A stretch of DNA of 33,125 bases, taken from the NCBI GenBank assembly GCA_021802965.1, contig JAJZQZ010000009.1:1-33125 (forward strand), read 5' to 3'. Below, piece by piece: positions 7,579-15,413 of this stretch; the stretch's first letter is position 1; every line of letters begins with the position of its first letter. The translations under genes were made by a program, and so were the position numbers. Under the pieces are notes generated by a model. The model saw nothing but the letters and a program-made list of their open reading frames with translations, was not told the origin of the DNA and made no database searches. This DNA comes from Actinomycetes bacterium. GTDB taxonomy: Bacteria > Actinomycetota > Thermoleophilia > RBG-16-64-13.

Positions 7579-8745
7579 TTACTGACCCAGCGCCTCGAAG
7601 GCAGCGTCGAGCATCGCTTTGGTATAGGCGGGGTTGTGGACGCCCTTGCTCTTGTCTTCGTGGGCGATGTACAGCCAGTTGTAGAGGGCGACAGCCTGGT
7701 TCTCCGGGGCTTCGGTCACGGCCGGGTGGCCGTCGATATTGCTGGTGGCGGCGGGATCCTCGAGTTCGAGCAGACCTTCAGCAGCCAGCAGCTTGGCGAG
7801 TGCGTCCAGGCGGGTCTGGGTCTCAGTCTGCACGCCGTTGATGTCGAAGTTTTCGGCACCCGGATGGCATGTCTTGCACACGCTCAGGTCCGCGCCAAAC
7901 AGGTGGCTGCGTACGGCGGGCGTGTGGCAGCCGACGCAGGTGTCGGCGACCCCGGTGTAGTGGAACATGGGAGAGCCGTCAAGCGTTCCGCCATCGGCAG
8001 CGGCACCGGCGGTACCAAGGAGCGTCGCGGACTGGGGACCATGGTGGGGGCCCCAGTGGGTGCTGATGCCCGTGATGATGCCATCAGCGTTGGGTGCGGG
8101 GAAGGTGCGACGCGGCTGATGGCAGTTGGCGCACAAGTTGCCCTTGCCGCCGTCGAAGGTCTCACCTGGGGCGGCGAAGAGCGCTACCGCTGCGGTCGTC
8201 TCCAGGGCCCAGTCAGCGCCAGTGCCGGTCTCGTGGATCTGGTGGCATGCGCGACAGCCCTGGCGGGTCGGGTCTGGATCGCCCGCGGAAACCGTGCTCG
8301 GGTTCTGGCCCGCTGCGATCATCTTGCTGAATGCCCCACCGGAGTGGCAGCCGGCGCAGCCTGCGCTGGTGGCCCGCACGAATGATTCGTTTTCTCCGTG
8401 GTTGGACTCGGCCCACGTGGCCTGCTTGCCCGTTATCAGCGTCGTGTCGTTGTGGCACTCTTTGCAGCCCGCGGTTCCGTCAGCGGCGCCCTGGTTGGCG
8501 AAATCGTCGTAGTTCTTGAACATCGAAGCGGCCTGGCCCCTGGTGATGTTGTCGTATGGGCCGAAGTTGCCGTTCGTGTAGCCGTTGACGACGCCATTGT
8601 CCGCGGCCCACTGGATGTCGGCAGCATGGACGTCGCTCGGGTCCACATCCGGGAATGCGCCTGCGGCATACGCGACTCCTACCGCGATCAGCAGCGCGGC
8701 GACCGTGAGCGACACGATCAAAGTCGTCCGTTTACGTCTGGTCAT
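7579..8745 (-). CDS. Exported hexaheme c-type cytochrome with SLH domain
   Basis: A 388-aa secreted multiheme protein, probably held in the cell wall and moving electrons across or beyond the envelope. After MTRRKRT comes a hydrophobic signal segment (about 8-28). One S-layer-homology repeat follows (FPDVDPSDVHAADIQWAADNG... about 31-82). Then there are six CXXCH haem motifs: CKECH 94, CAGCH 130, CRACH 164, CANCH 205, CVGCH 270 and CKTCH 290. Many free histidines (e.g. HWGPHHG) could be distal ligands. The start is ATG with GGAGG six bases upstream. The gene stands alone between a terminator and a roughly 750-base upstream region with a CRP/FNR-type site, suggesting control by redox or cyclic-nucleotide state. 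A single SLH repeat is fewer than the usual three, so anchoring may need oligomers or may be weak. Confidence 0.92.
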   Translation of the reverse strand: MTRRKRTTLIVSLTVAALLIAVGVAYAAGAFPDVDPSDVHAADIQWAADNGVVNGYTNGNFGPYDNITRGQAASMFKNYDDFANQGAADGTAGCKECHNDTTLITGKQATWAESNHGENESFVRATSAGCAGCHSGGAFSKMIAAGQNPSTVSAGDPDPTRQGCRACHQIHETGTGADWALETTAAVALFAAPGETFDGGKGNLCANCHQPRRTFPAPNADGIITGISTHWGPHHGPQSATLLGTAGAAADGGTLDGSPMFHYTGVADTCVGCHTPAVRSHLFGADLSVCKTCHPGAENFDINGVQTETQTRLDALAKLLAAEGLLELEDPAATSNIDGHPAVTEAPENQAVALYNWLYIAHEDKSKGVHNPAYTKAMLDAAFEALGQ

Positions 8746-9093
8746 CCTATCCCTCCATCAGTCTGGTGACCCCCCCCGGAACCCCCGACTGCCGAACGTT
8801 GCAGGCAATGAACAAGGTGAGGCCTGCGCGCGGTTCATGGCAGCCACGTGGACCCTCATTCCAAGCGCATCCCTCCCTTCGCCGAGCACGCCACGGGACG
8901 TGTACGCGTCTCGATCCGTTAAACCGACCTACCCCCATTTCGGGGGAACGATCAACGTTCGCCTGACACGAGAGGAGCAAACCGCCGCATCGGTTGATGT
9001 GGCCGGATGCTAATCGGCAGATCGGGCCCGTGTGATTAGCGTCACAATAACATGGTGCCCGCCACGCCGAAAGTCTTTTGGTCGCCAAGAGGC
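8746..9093 (-). promoter_or_regulatory. Long 5' region of the cytochrome gene
   Basis: About 350 bases without a convincing gene. On the minus strand the CRP/FNR-type site is followed by TAGCAT (9007-9012) as a possible -10, which would leave a leader of about 250 bases. The leader contains two small hairpins (CCCCC-ATTTC-GGGGG at 8932-8946 and GAACG-ATCAA-CGTTC at 8946-8960). I looked for c-di-GMP (GEMM), cobalamin and Moco riboswitch signatures and did not find them. Confidence 0.4.
9031..9046. promoter_or_regulatory. CRP/FNR-family binding site
   Basis: TGTGA-TTAGCG-TCACA is a perfect match to the CRP-type half-sites (TGTGA-N6-TCACA). With the candidate minus-strand -10 at 9007-9012, the site centre falls at roughly -39 to -41, the position of class II activation, so it most likely drives the cytochrome gene. 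Confidence 0.6.
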
Positions 9094-9165
9094 TCAGAAA
9101 TCCAGCCGCTCAAGCCAAACCAGCCGCTCACGCCAAAGCTTCCGTAGTCTCACGCCGATACCCAT
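9094..9165 (-). CDS. Putative 23-aa small protein
   Basis: Minus-strand ATG preceded by AAAGGAGGCCAAA, an almost ideal Shine-Dalgarno six bases away. The product is MGIGVRLRKLWRERLVWLERLDF, a basic, Trp/Leu/Arg-rich peptide that could form an amphipathic helix. The 3' half contains an imperfect 18-base tandem repeat (AGCCGCTCA-GCCAAA units on the + strand). It lies upstream of the cytochrome promoter, so it could be an independent small protein or a leader peptide of a longer transcript. The function is unknown. Confidence 0.4.
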   Translation of the reverse strand: MGIGVRLRKLWRERLVWLERLDF

Positions 9166-9230
9166 TTTGGCCTCCTTTGCCGTATGTGCCGTTGGGCGGG
9201 CAGATGGGAGGCGCCCGGGTAGGATAGCGG

Positions 9231-9497
9231 TCCTGTGAGGAGCGGCCATCCCTGCGCCACCATGGGGTGTTGATACCCCCGCGGGACCACGACCTGCCCG
9301 CAGGAACGGTCGACCCGACGGACGAGAGTTCAACTGAGCCTGGTGTCCGAACTCGCACCCGCGGGCCGGTCCGCACAAGCGACGCGCCAAACCGTCAGGC
9401 CACTCGCCCCCCGAGCTTCCCGGCGGCGGGGGCCGTTCGACGAAGGCATGGGATTGGGTAACGTATCTATGACACGAATAGATCGAGGAGGCCTGCC
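9231..9497. other. Non-coding gap upstream of ku
   Basis: No supported gene. Short open frames on both strands look like GC-rich shadows. A weak TTGGGT-N17-AATAGA pair ends near the ku Shine-Dalgarno and could be its promoter. Confidence 0.35.
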
Positions 9498-10400
9498 ATG
9501 GCGCGCCCACTATGGAAAGGGGCCATCAGCTTCGGCTTGGTCACGATCCCCGTTTCGCTGTACCCGGCTAAGAGTGCCCGCGAGGACCTGAGCTTCCATA
9601 TGCTTCACAAGACCGATCTGAGCCGCATCCGTAACCAGCGGGTCGACGAAGAAGGTCATGAAGTCGCATACGACGACATAGTCAAGGGATACGAGTACGA
9701 GAAGGACCAGTACGTGGTTATCGGGGAGGCCGAACTCGAAGCCGCCAACGTGGAGGCCACTCAGAGCATCGACATCATGAGCTTCGTCGACGGCGACGAC
9801 ATCGACATCGCGTACTTCGACACGCCCTACTACACCGAGCCGGCGAAGGCGGGGCGCAAGGCATACGCCCTGCTTCGGGAGACCCTGAAGAACACGGGAA
9901 AAGTGGGCGTGGCCAAGCTGGTCATCCGCGAGCGGCAGCATCTCTGCGCGCTCGTACCCGACGGGAACGCCCTGATCGCCTACACCCTGCGGTGGGCGTA
10001 CCAGCTGCGAGACGTGTCCGAGTTCGACCTGCCGGGCGATGACCTGGAGGCCCTGGGTGTGAGCGCGCAGGAGCTGAACATGGCCGAGCAGCTGGTGAGG
10101 GCGATGCGGGCCACGTGGGAACCTGCCCAGTATCGCGACACCTATCGGGACGACCTCCTTGAGCTGATCCACAAGAAGGTCGAAAGCGGGGACACTTCGA
10201 TGATCACTGAGCCCCCCAGGCGTGAGGCGCCTGAGAGCAACGTGGTCGACATCATGTCGCTCCTGAAGAAGAGCATGGAGCAGCGAAAGCCGGCCAAGAC
10301 CGACTCCGCCAGCGATGACGGGATCGGCGGTGACCCGGAGTCGCGCGCGGCCGGCGCCAAGAAGCGGAGCACACACGCGCGCGGCAAGAAGTCCGCGTAG
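9498..10400 (+). CDS. ku: Ku, DNA end-binding protein for NHEJ
   Basis: Homodimeric ring protein that binds double-strand ends and recruits LigD. The full-length bacterial Ku core is present (MARPLWKGAISFGLVTIPVSLY, SFHMLHKTDLSRI, YFDTPYYTEP near the middle, then ADNA-clamp sequence to about residue 250). The C-terminal tail is basic and rich in Lys, Arg, Ala and Ser (KKRSTHARGKKSA), typical of the DNA-contacting or LigD-recruiting extension. The start is ATG with GAGGAGG eight bases upstream. It ends ten bases before ligD, so the two are co-transcribed. Confidence 0.97.
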   Translation: MARPLWKGAISFGLVTIPVSLYPAKSAREDLSFHMLHKTDLSRIRNQRVDEEGHEVAYDDIVKGYEYEKDQYVVIGEAELEAANVEATQSIDIMSFVDGDDIDIAYFDTPYYTEPAKAGRKAYALLRETLKNTGKVGVAKLVIRERQHLCALVPDGNALIAYTLRWAYQLRDVSEFDLPGDDLEALGVSAQELNMAEQLVRAMRATWEPAQYRDTYRDDLLELIHKKVESGDTSMITEPPRREAPESNVVDIMSLLKKSMEQRKPAKTDSASDDGIGGDPESRAAGAKKRSTHARGKKSA

Positions 10401-10410
10401 GGAGGCGACC

Positions 10411-13062
10411 GTGGGACTGGAGACCTACCGCAAGAAGCGGCGTTTCGAGAAGACTCCTGAGCCATCGGGTCAGGCGGGCGAGCCGACGCCGTCGGGGGGC
10501 GGGGAGCGCGAGCCCCGGGACGGACCTCGTCTTCTGTACGTCATCCAGAAGCATGCCGCGACCAGGCTTCACTATGACTTCAGGCTCGAGCTCGACGGAG
10601 TGCTCGTCTCGTGGGCGGTGCCCAAAGGACCTTCGCTCGACCCTCACGATCGTCGTCTGGCCGTGCACGTCGAGGATCACCCCGTGGAATACGGCAGCTT
10701 CGAGGGGACCATCCCCAAGGGAGAGTACGGGGGCGGGACCGTGGAGCTCTGGGACCGGGGCACCTGGGAGCCCGAAGTCGACCCCCGGAAGGGCCTCGAG
10801 AAAGGCGAACTCAAGTTCACGCTGCACGGTGAGAAGCTGAAGGGCAGCTGGGTGCTCGTACGGACAAAGGGCCGCCCCGGTGAGGACAAGGAGCAGTGGC
10901 TGCTCATCAAGCACCGGGACGACTATTCGGTCGACGGTGACGGACAAGCGGTCCTGCGTGAGCAGGCAGCTTCGGTCGCGAGCGGCCGCACTCTGGACGA
11001 GATCGCGGCCGAGGGGGAGGCCAGCGTCTGGCACGGAGACCAGCCCCCCGATCGTCAGGCCGATGTGCGGGCCGCTGAGGAGTTCCTCATCGACCCCTCC
11101 GCCCTGCCGGGCGCGCGGCGCGCGCCGGAGTTGCCGCGCTTCGTCAGCCCAGAGCTGGCCACACTGGTCGAGCGCGCTCCGGAAGGGCCCGGGTGGCTGC
11201 ACGAGGTGAAGTTCGACGGGTACCGCGCCCTCGCGCGGATCGAACAGGGCTCCGCCGTCATGTACTCGCGCAACAACAAGGACTGGACCGGCAGGTACCA
11301 GGTGCTGGTGGATAGTTTGGCCGCCCTGCCGGTGGAGAGCGCGATGCTGGACGGCGAGGTCGTCGTGCAGCTGCCCGACGGCACCACGAGCTTCCAGGAG
11401 TTGCAGAACCTCGCCGGCGCAGGGGAGCGTCCGGCCAACGGGCGACTCGTGTATTTCGCCTTCGACCTGCTCTACCTCGACGGGTGGGAGCTTCTGGCGG
11501 TCGCCATCGAGGATCGCAAGAGACTGTTGAAGCGACTCTTGTCGCGGGTCGCGGCCGGCGACCGGATCGTCTATTCGGACGACATCGCGGGTGATGGTGC
11601 GGTCGTCCTCGAGAGCGCCTGCGGACTCGGCCTGGAGGGCGTCGTCAGCAAACGGACGGGTAGCCGCTATCGGCCCGGAGTGCGCGGGACAGAGTGGGTG
11701 AAGGTCAAGTGCCGGCACGAGCAGGAGTTCGTCGTAGGCGGGTACACCGACCCCGCGGGCACCCGCGTCGGTTTTGGGGGCCTGCTCCTGGGAGTGCATG
11801 GGGACGGTGAACTGCGCTACGTGGGCAAGGTGGGCACCGGGTTCAGCGAGCAGCTTCTGCTGCGTCTCGGTGAGCGGCTCCGCGGTCTGCGGACCGACGA
11901 GGCGCCCTTCGCCGATCTGAAGCGCCTACCCAAGGGGTCCCACTGGGTCGAGCCGCGACTGGTGGCCCAGGTGGCCTTCGCCGAGTGGACAGGCGACGGG
12001 CGCATCCGACACCCCAGCTTCAAGGGCCTGCGTGAGGACAAGGCCTCGGACGAGGTCGGCCGGGAACCCGCCGCGCCGGCGGCCGTTTCGGCGGTGACGG
12101 TCGCGGCAGCCGGTACGCCGGCCGCAGTGGCCGGTTCGGTGGTGGCGGTGACGCACCCCGACCGCGTCTTCTGGCCCGCTCAGGGGGTCACGAAGCGTGG
12201 CCTAATCGACTACTACCAGAGTGTCGCTCGCTGGATGATGCCGTACGTCGTCGATCGCCCCGTGTCGATGGTCAGGTGTCCCGACGGGGTCAAGGGCTCC
12301 CCCGACGTCGTTGGTCAAGGAGGCGAAGCCGGAGGACAGTGCTTCTTTCACAAGCACCCGGGCCAGGATTTCCCGGGGCCGTTCCGCCGGATAACTATCG
12401 AGGAGTCCGGTGGCGTCGAGACGTACATAGCCATCACCGAGCCGGACAGCCTTGTGGCCCTCGCCCAGATGGGGGTCCTCGAGGTCCATATCTGGGGCTC
12501 GACCTGGCCCGACATCGAACGACCCGACATGCTCGTGTTCGACCTCGACCCTGATCCGGCCGTGGGATGGCACGACCTCGCCGAGGCCGCCCGCTTGATG
12601 CGGGAGACCCTTCGCGTGCTCGGCCTGCAGAGCTTCGTCAAGACCACGGGGGGTAAGGGGCTGCACGTGGTGGCGCCCATCATCCCGGGCGACGGTTGGC
12701 AGGCGGTGCGCGGCTTCTGCAAGGCGGTGGCGGAGACCTTCGTGTCGGTGGCGCCCGACAAGTACACGGCGAACATGTCCAAAGCCAAACGGCCCGGAAA
12801 GATCTACGTCGACTACGTGCGCAACACCCGGGGAGCAACCTCAATCGCTCCCTATTCGACCCGCGCTCGTGAGAACGCCACCGTCTCGGTGCCTCTGCGC
12901 TGGAGTGAGCTGGGTGGTCGCGTGCGCCCCGACTCGTACACGATAGCCACGCTGCCGAACCGGCTCAGGCGCCTCAAAGGCGACCCCTGGGAGGGGTACT
13001 TCGACGCTCGGGATTCACAACGGATAACTCCACAGATGAAACAGGCTCTGGGCCTGTCATAA
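10411..13062 (+). CDS. ligD: Multifunctional NHEJ ligase LigD (PE-Lig-Pol)
   Basis: ATP-dependent end-joining enzyme of 883 aa. The N-terminal 3'-phosphoesterase (HYDFRLELDGVLVSWAVPKGPS, about 45-150) is followed by the ligase with the adenylation motif EVKFDGYR (K267). The C-terminal primase-polymerase (from about 580) carries the metal-binding pair in VFDLDPD (D711, D713) and KTTGGKGLHVV. I chose GTG 10411 because GGAGGCG lies just upstream. The tracked 10315 start only reads through the end of ku in another frame. The PE-Lig-Pol order is that of Pseudomonas LigD, not the Pol-PE-Lig order of mycobacteria. Co-transcribed with ku and probably with the next small gene. Confidence 0.96.
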   Translation: MGLETYRKKRRFEKTPEPSGQAGEPTPSGGGEREPRDGPRLLYVIQKHAATRLHYDFRLELDGVLVSWAVPKGPSLDPHDRRLAVHVEDHPVEYGSFEGTIPKGEYGGGTVELWDRGTWEPEVDPRKGLEKGELKFTLHGEKLKGSWVLVRTKGRPGEDKEQWLLIKHRDDYSVDGDGQAVLREQAASVASGRTLDEIAAEGEASVWHGDQPPDRQADVRAAEEFLIDPSALPGARRAPELPRFVSPELATLVERAPEGPGWLHEVKFDGYRALARIEQGSAVMYSRNNKDWTGRYQVLVDSLAALPVESAMLDGEVVVQLPDGTTSFQELQNLAGAGERPANGRLVYFAFDLLYLDGWELLAVAIEDRKRLLKRLLSRVAAGDRIVYSDDIAGDGAVVLESACGLGLEGVVSKRTGSRYRPGVRGTEWVKVKCRHEQEFVVGGYTDPAGTRVGFGGLLLGVHGDGELRYVGKVGTGFSEQLLLRLGERLRGLRTDEAPFADLKRLPKGSHWVEPRLVAQVAFAEWTGDGRIRHPSFKGLREDKASDEVGREPAAPAAVSAVTVAAAGTPAAVAGSVVAVTHPDRVFWPAQGVTKRGLIDYYQSVARWMMPYVVDRPVSMVRCPDGVKGSPDVVGQGGEAGGQCFFHKHPGQDFPGPFRRITIEESGGVETYIAITEPDSLVALAQMGVLEVHIWGSTWPDIERPDMLVFDLDPDPAVGWHDLAEAARLMRETLRVLGLQSFVKTTGGKGLHVVAPIIPGDGWQAVRGFCKAVAETFVSVAPDKYTANMSKAKRPGKIYVDYVRNTRGATSIAPYSTRARENATVSVPLRWSELGGRVRPDSYTIATLPNRLRRLKGDPWEGYFDARDSQRITPQMKQALGLS

Positions 13063-13073
13063 AAGGAGGAGTC

Positions 13074-13229
13074 ATGCTGCCGCTGATTCTGGTCATCGTG
13101 CTGGTCGTGTTGGCGTTGGCCGTGCTGCCGCTGTTCCCGTACAGCCGAGGCTGGGGCTACTTCCCGGGGGGCACGATCTTCGTGATCCTCGTCGTTCTTC
13201 TGATCCTGTGGTTGATCGGCGTCGTCTGA
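13074..13229 (+). CDS. DUF3309-family small membrane protein
   Basis: Too short for the ORF track. ATG with AAAGGAGGA four bases upstream encodes 51 aa: a hydrophobic helix, then the family hallmark PYSRGWGYFPGG, then a second hydrophobic helix. This matches DUF3309 (about 50 aa, two membrane segments, function unknown). It lies 11 bases after ligD, so it is likely the last gene of the ku-ligD transcript, which is an odd companion for DNA repair. Confidence 0.85.
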   Translation: MLPLILVIVLVVLALAVLPLFPYSRGWGYFPGGTIFVILVVLLILWLIGVV

Positions 13230-13253
13230 CCGCGCCGCGTCGCCGACGTAGCA

Positions 13254-14027
13254 TCAGTATCTGCCGACGGTGAGCCCGCCGTCGACCAGCAGGACCTGGC
13301 CCGTGATGTACCGGGCGTCGTCAGAGGCCAGGAAGACGGCCACCGGGGCGATCTCTTCGGGGCTGCCGACTCTCCCGAGGGGGATGAACGAGGCCGCCGC
13401 CTCTAGGCCCTCCGGCCCCAGGCTGTTCTCGCGCGAGAGCGACTGCGCGGTGCGGACGTAGCCCGGTGCGATGCCGTTGACCCGGACGTTGTCGGAAGCG
13501 AGCTCCACCGCGAGCGCCCGGACCAGGCCGACGACGCCGGCTTTCGCGGCCGAGTAGTGGGCGTGCTCGGACCAGCCGTACGAGACCCCCATGATCGACG
13601 AGAGGGCGATCAGAGAACCGCGTCGCCTCTCGCGCATCGCGGGCGCGGCCGACCGGAACACGCGCATCACGCCTTTCAGGTCGACGTCGAGCAGGCGATC
13701 CCAGACATCGTCAGCTAGCTCCTCGAAAGGCACGCGCCGGGCGATGCCCGCGTTGGCCACGATGACCTCGGGCGGCTGCCACAGGTTGCCGACCGATCGG
13801 ACGACCTCGTCCACCTGACCCGTGTCGGCCACGTCCAGATGGAAGAACTCCGCGATGCCGTTTTCGGTTTCCAGGGCCCGGGCTACGGCCGTGCCTTCGG
13901 CGTCGAGCACGTCAGTCACCGCGACCCGGTAGCCTGCTTCGGCGAAGGCGCGCGCCGTGGCCGCCCCGATGCCTATGCCGGCCCCCGTGATCAGGGCTAC
14001 CGGAGCTTTGCTCTCTGAAGTCTGCAT
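13254..14027 (-). CDS. Short-chain dehydrogenase/reductase
   Basis: Classical SDR of 257 aa using NAD(P)H. It has the Rossmann motif TGAGIGIG near residues 15-22, NAG near 95, the catalytic Ser in ALSSIMG and Tyr/Lys in YSAAKAG, then the APGYVRT and DGG end typical of FabG-like enzymes. The start is ATG with GAGGGG upstream. It lies 24 bases after doxX and is probably co-transcribed. The substrate cannot be read from the sequence; an oxo-acyl, sugar or steroid-like alcohol are all possible. Confidence 0.93.
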   Translation of the reverse strand: MQTSESKAPVALITGAGIGIGAATARAFAEAGYRVAVTDVLDAEGTAVARALETENGIAEFFHLDVADTGQVDEVVRSVGNLWQPPEVIVANAGIARRVPFEELADDVWDRLLDVDLKGVMRVFRSAAPAMRERRRGSLIALSSIMGVSYGWSEHAHYSAAKAGVVGLVRALAVELASDNVRVNGIAPGYVRTAQSLSRENSLGPEGLEAAASFIPLGRVGSPEEIAPVAVFLASDDARYITGQVLLVDGGLTVGRY

Positions 14028-14051
14028 GTATCCCCTCGGTGTCCGCTCTTG

Positions 14052-14555
14052 CTAGATCTGGGGCTCGTCGCTGGACCGAGCGCCGATGGCGGTGGCCGCG
14101 AAGGAGCCTGCCGTGCCCGCTGCGAGAGCGAGAAGCGCCCACAAGAAGCCCTTGCGGACGGTCCCCCTGGCCGCGTCAACAGAAACGGGGCCGGGGCCGG
14201 TCTGTGCCAGGGCGAACAGGGTGGCGAGCAGCACCAGGTTGTATTCGTAGCCGCCTTCGGTCGCCCAGGGACCATTCTTCAGGTGCACGGTGCGCGCGCC
14301 GGTGATGACCGCTCCGGCGAGCGAGGCGACGGCCAATGGAGTGGCGAGCCCTAGGGTAAGCAGGGCGCCGCCGCCCACTTCCGCGGCACCGGCTGCCACC
14401 GCGGCCTGCTTTCCCGGCCTCAGCCCGAGAGAGTCGAAGAACTGACCGGTCCCTTCCAGACCATGTCCCCCGAACCATCCGAAGAGCTTCTGCAGTCCGT
14501 GCCCGATCATCAGGACGCCCACGACCAACCGGACGACCAGCTGTGGCAGTCCCAT
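14052..14555 (-). CDS. DoxX family membrane protein
   Basis: A 167-aa integral membrane protein with the DoxX pattern: MGLPQLVVRLVVGVLMIGHGLQKLFGWFGG followed by three further hydrophobic helices (AEVGGGALLTLGLATPLAVASLAGAVITG, YNLVLLATLFALAQ and a C-terminal helix). I moved the start from the tracked 14588 to ATG 14555, which has AAGGAGGT directly upstream and gives the family's normal N-terminus. DoxX proteins are linked to quinone or redox-stress functions, but most are uncharacterised. It is the first gene of a probable pair with the SDR. Confidence 0.9.
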   Translation of the reverse strand: MGLPQLVVRLVVGVLMIGHGLQKLFGWFGGHGLEGTGQFFDSLGLRPGKQAAVAAGAAEVGGGALLTLGLATPLAVASLAGAVITGARTVHLKNGPWATEGGYEYNLVLLATLFALAQTGPGPVSVDAARGTVRKGFLWALLALAAGTAGSFAATAIGARSSDEPQI

Positions 14556-14674
14556 GGGGACCTCCTTCCGTAAAGATGCAGTCGCCATCTAACGTTCCCG
14601 TCCGGCGGCGGAGCCACACCGGCGGGCAACGGGTATGCTTGCGCGGACCGGTGTACGAACGAGGAGGATCGAAA

Positions 14675-15134
14675 GTGGATCGATGAATCGAAGTCAAAGA
14701 GGTCGCGATGGCGCGCTTCCGTGACCCTGGATCGGCGCCCATGAACTGCGCCCAGACGGTGGTCTTGTTCGTCAGCCAGTGTCTCGGGATCGACCTGCAG
14801 GCGATCACGGTCGCACGCTACATGGGCGGCGGCTCGGTGGGTATGGGGGAGACCTGCGGCGCGGTCGAAGGGGCTGTCACGTCGCTGGGCCTGCGCGACT
14901 ACTTCGCTCCCGACGAGCATCCGGCGATGGCTCCGGACGACAAGCAGGCACTCCAGCAACTGATCCGCGACTTCCGCGAGGAGTTCGGGTCCGCGACATG
15001 TCGCGGGCTCACCGGGTGCGACATCAGCAGCGCGGAGGGGTATGCCCCGCTTCAGGCAAGATGAGATCTCGAGGCGGTGCGAAGACTACGTGGCGTGGGT
15101 GTGCGACCGTCTGGCGGCGATCCTCGCGGGCTGA
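14675..15134 (+). pseudogene. C_GCAxxG_C_C family gene, frameshifted
   Basis: The tracked ORF (14708-15064) has the family's NCAQTVVLFVSQCLGID, GGGSVGMGETCGAVEGA and TCRGLTGCD motifs but stops early. Dropping one base (T15041) joins it to EGMPRFRQDEISRRCEDYVAWVCDRLAAILAG, ending at TGA 15132-15134; that tail carries the fourth conserved Cys that names the family. The 5' end is also suspect. A strong GAGGAGG precedes GTG 14675, whose frame reads VDR-TGA-IEVKEVAMARF, and removing one A from ATGAATC (14683) would give a natural MIEVKEVAMARF start. The tracked ATG 14708 has AGAGG and could still work. The family consists of putative redox/metal proteins of unknown function. This is either a decaying gene or sequencing error. 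Confidence 0.75.
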
Positions 15135-15135
15135 G

Positions 15136-15276
15136 CTACTTGGGAAGGCCTCGCCACCAGCGGTAGCCGGCCGTGGCTCCGGCTGCCAGCAGTCCGGCTA
15201 TGATCCAGTAGACGCCCTTCTTCGATGGGCGCTCATCGCGCCTCGGGCGAACTCTTCCTGGTCTCCACGTCGTCAT
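15136..15276 (-). CDS. Putative 46-aa single-pass membrane protein
   Basis: Not in the ORF track. Minus-strand ATG with ACAGGAG seven bases upstream encodes MTTWRPGRVRPRRDERPSKKG, then the hydrophobic helix VYWIIAGLLAAGATAGY, then RWWRGLPK. The basic N-terminus and single helix suggest an inner-membrane micropeptide with its N-terminus inside. It converges on the frameshifted gene, with stops two bases apart. No family is recognised. Confidence 0.45.
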   Translation of the reverse strand: MTTWRPGRVRPRRDERPSKKGVYWIIAGLLAAGATAGYRWWRGLPK

Positions 15277-15413
15277 CGATGGCTCCTGTCGTGTCGCGGC
15301 AGTGGGTGGTACCGCCTGTAAACGAGCATATACCCTTCTCGGGGAAAGGCTGAGCGCGTACCATGTTCCGGCGCCACACGCGCGCGCCCCACGTGAACTC
15401 AGGGAAGGGATCT

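Noticed and set aside
7579-8385. 269-aa + strand ORF over the cytochrome gene (7576-8385)
   Set aside because: Antisense of six CXXCH motifs; low-information Ala/Val/Gly composition.
8746-9000. Riboswitch (GEMM c-di-GMP, cobalamin, Moco) in the cytochrome leader
   Set aside because: None of the conserved core sequences is present on either strand; only short hairpins remain.
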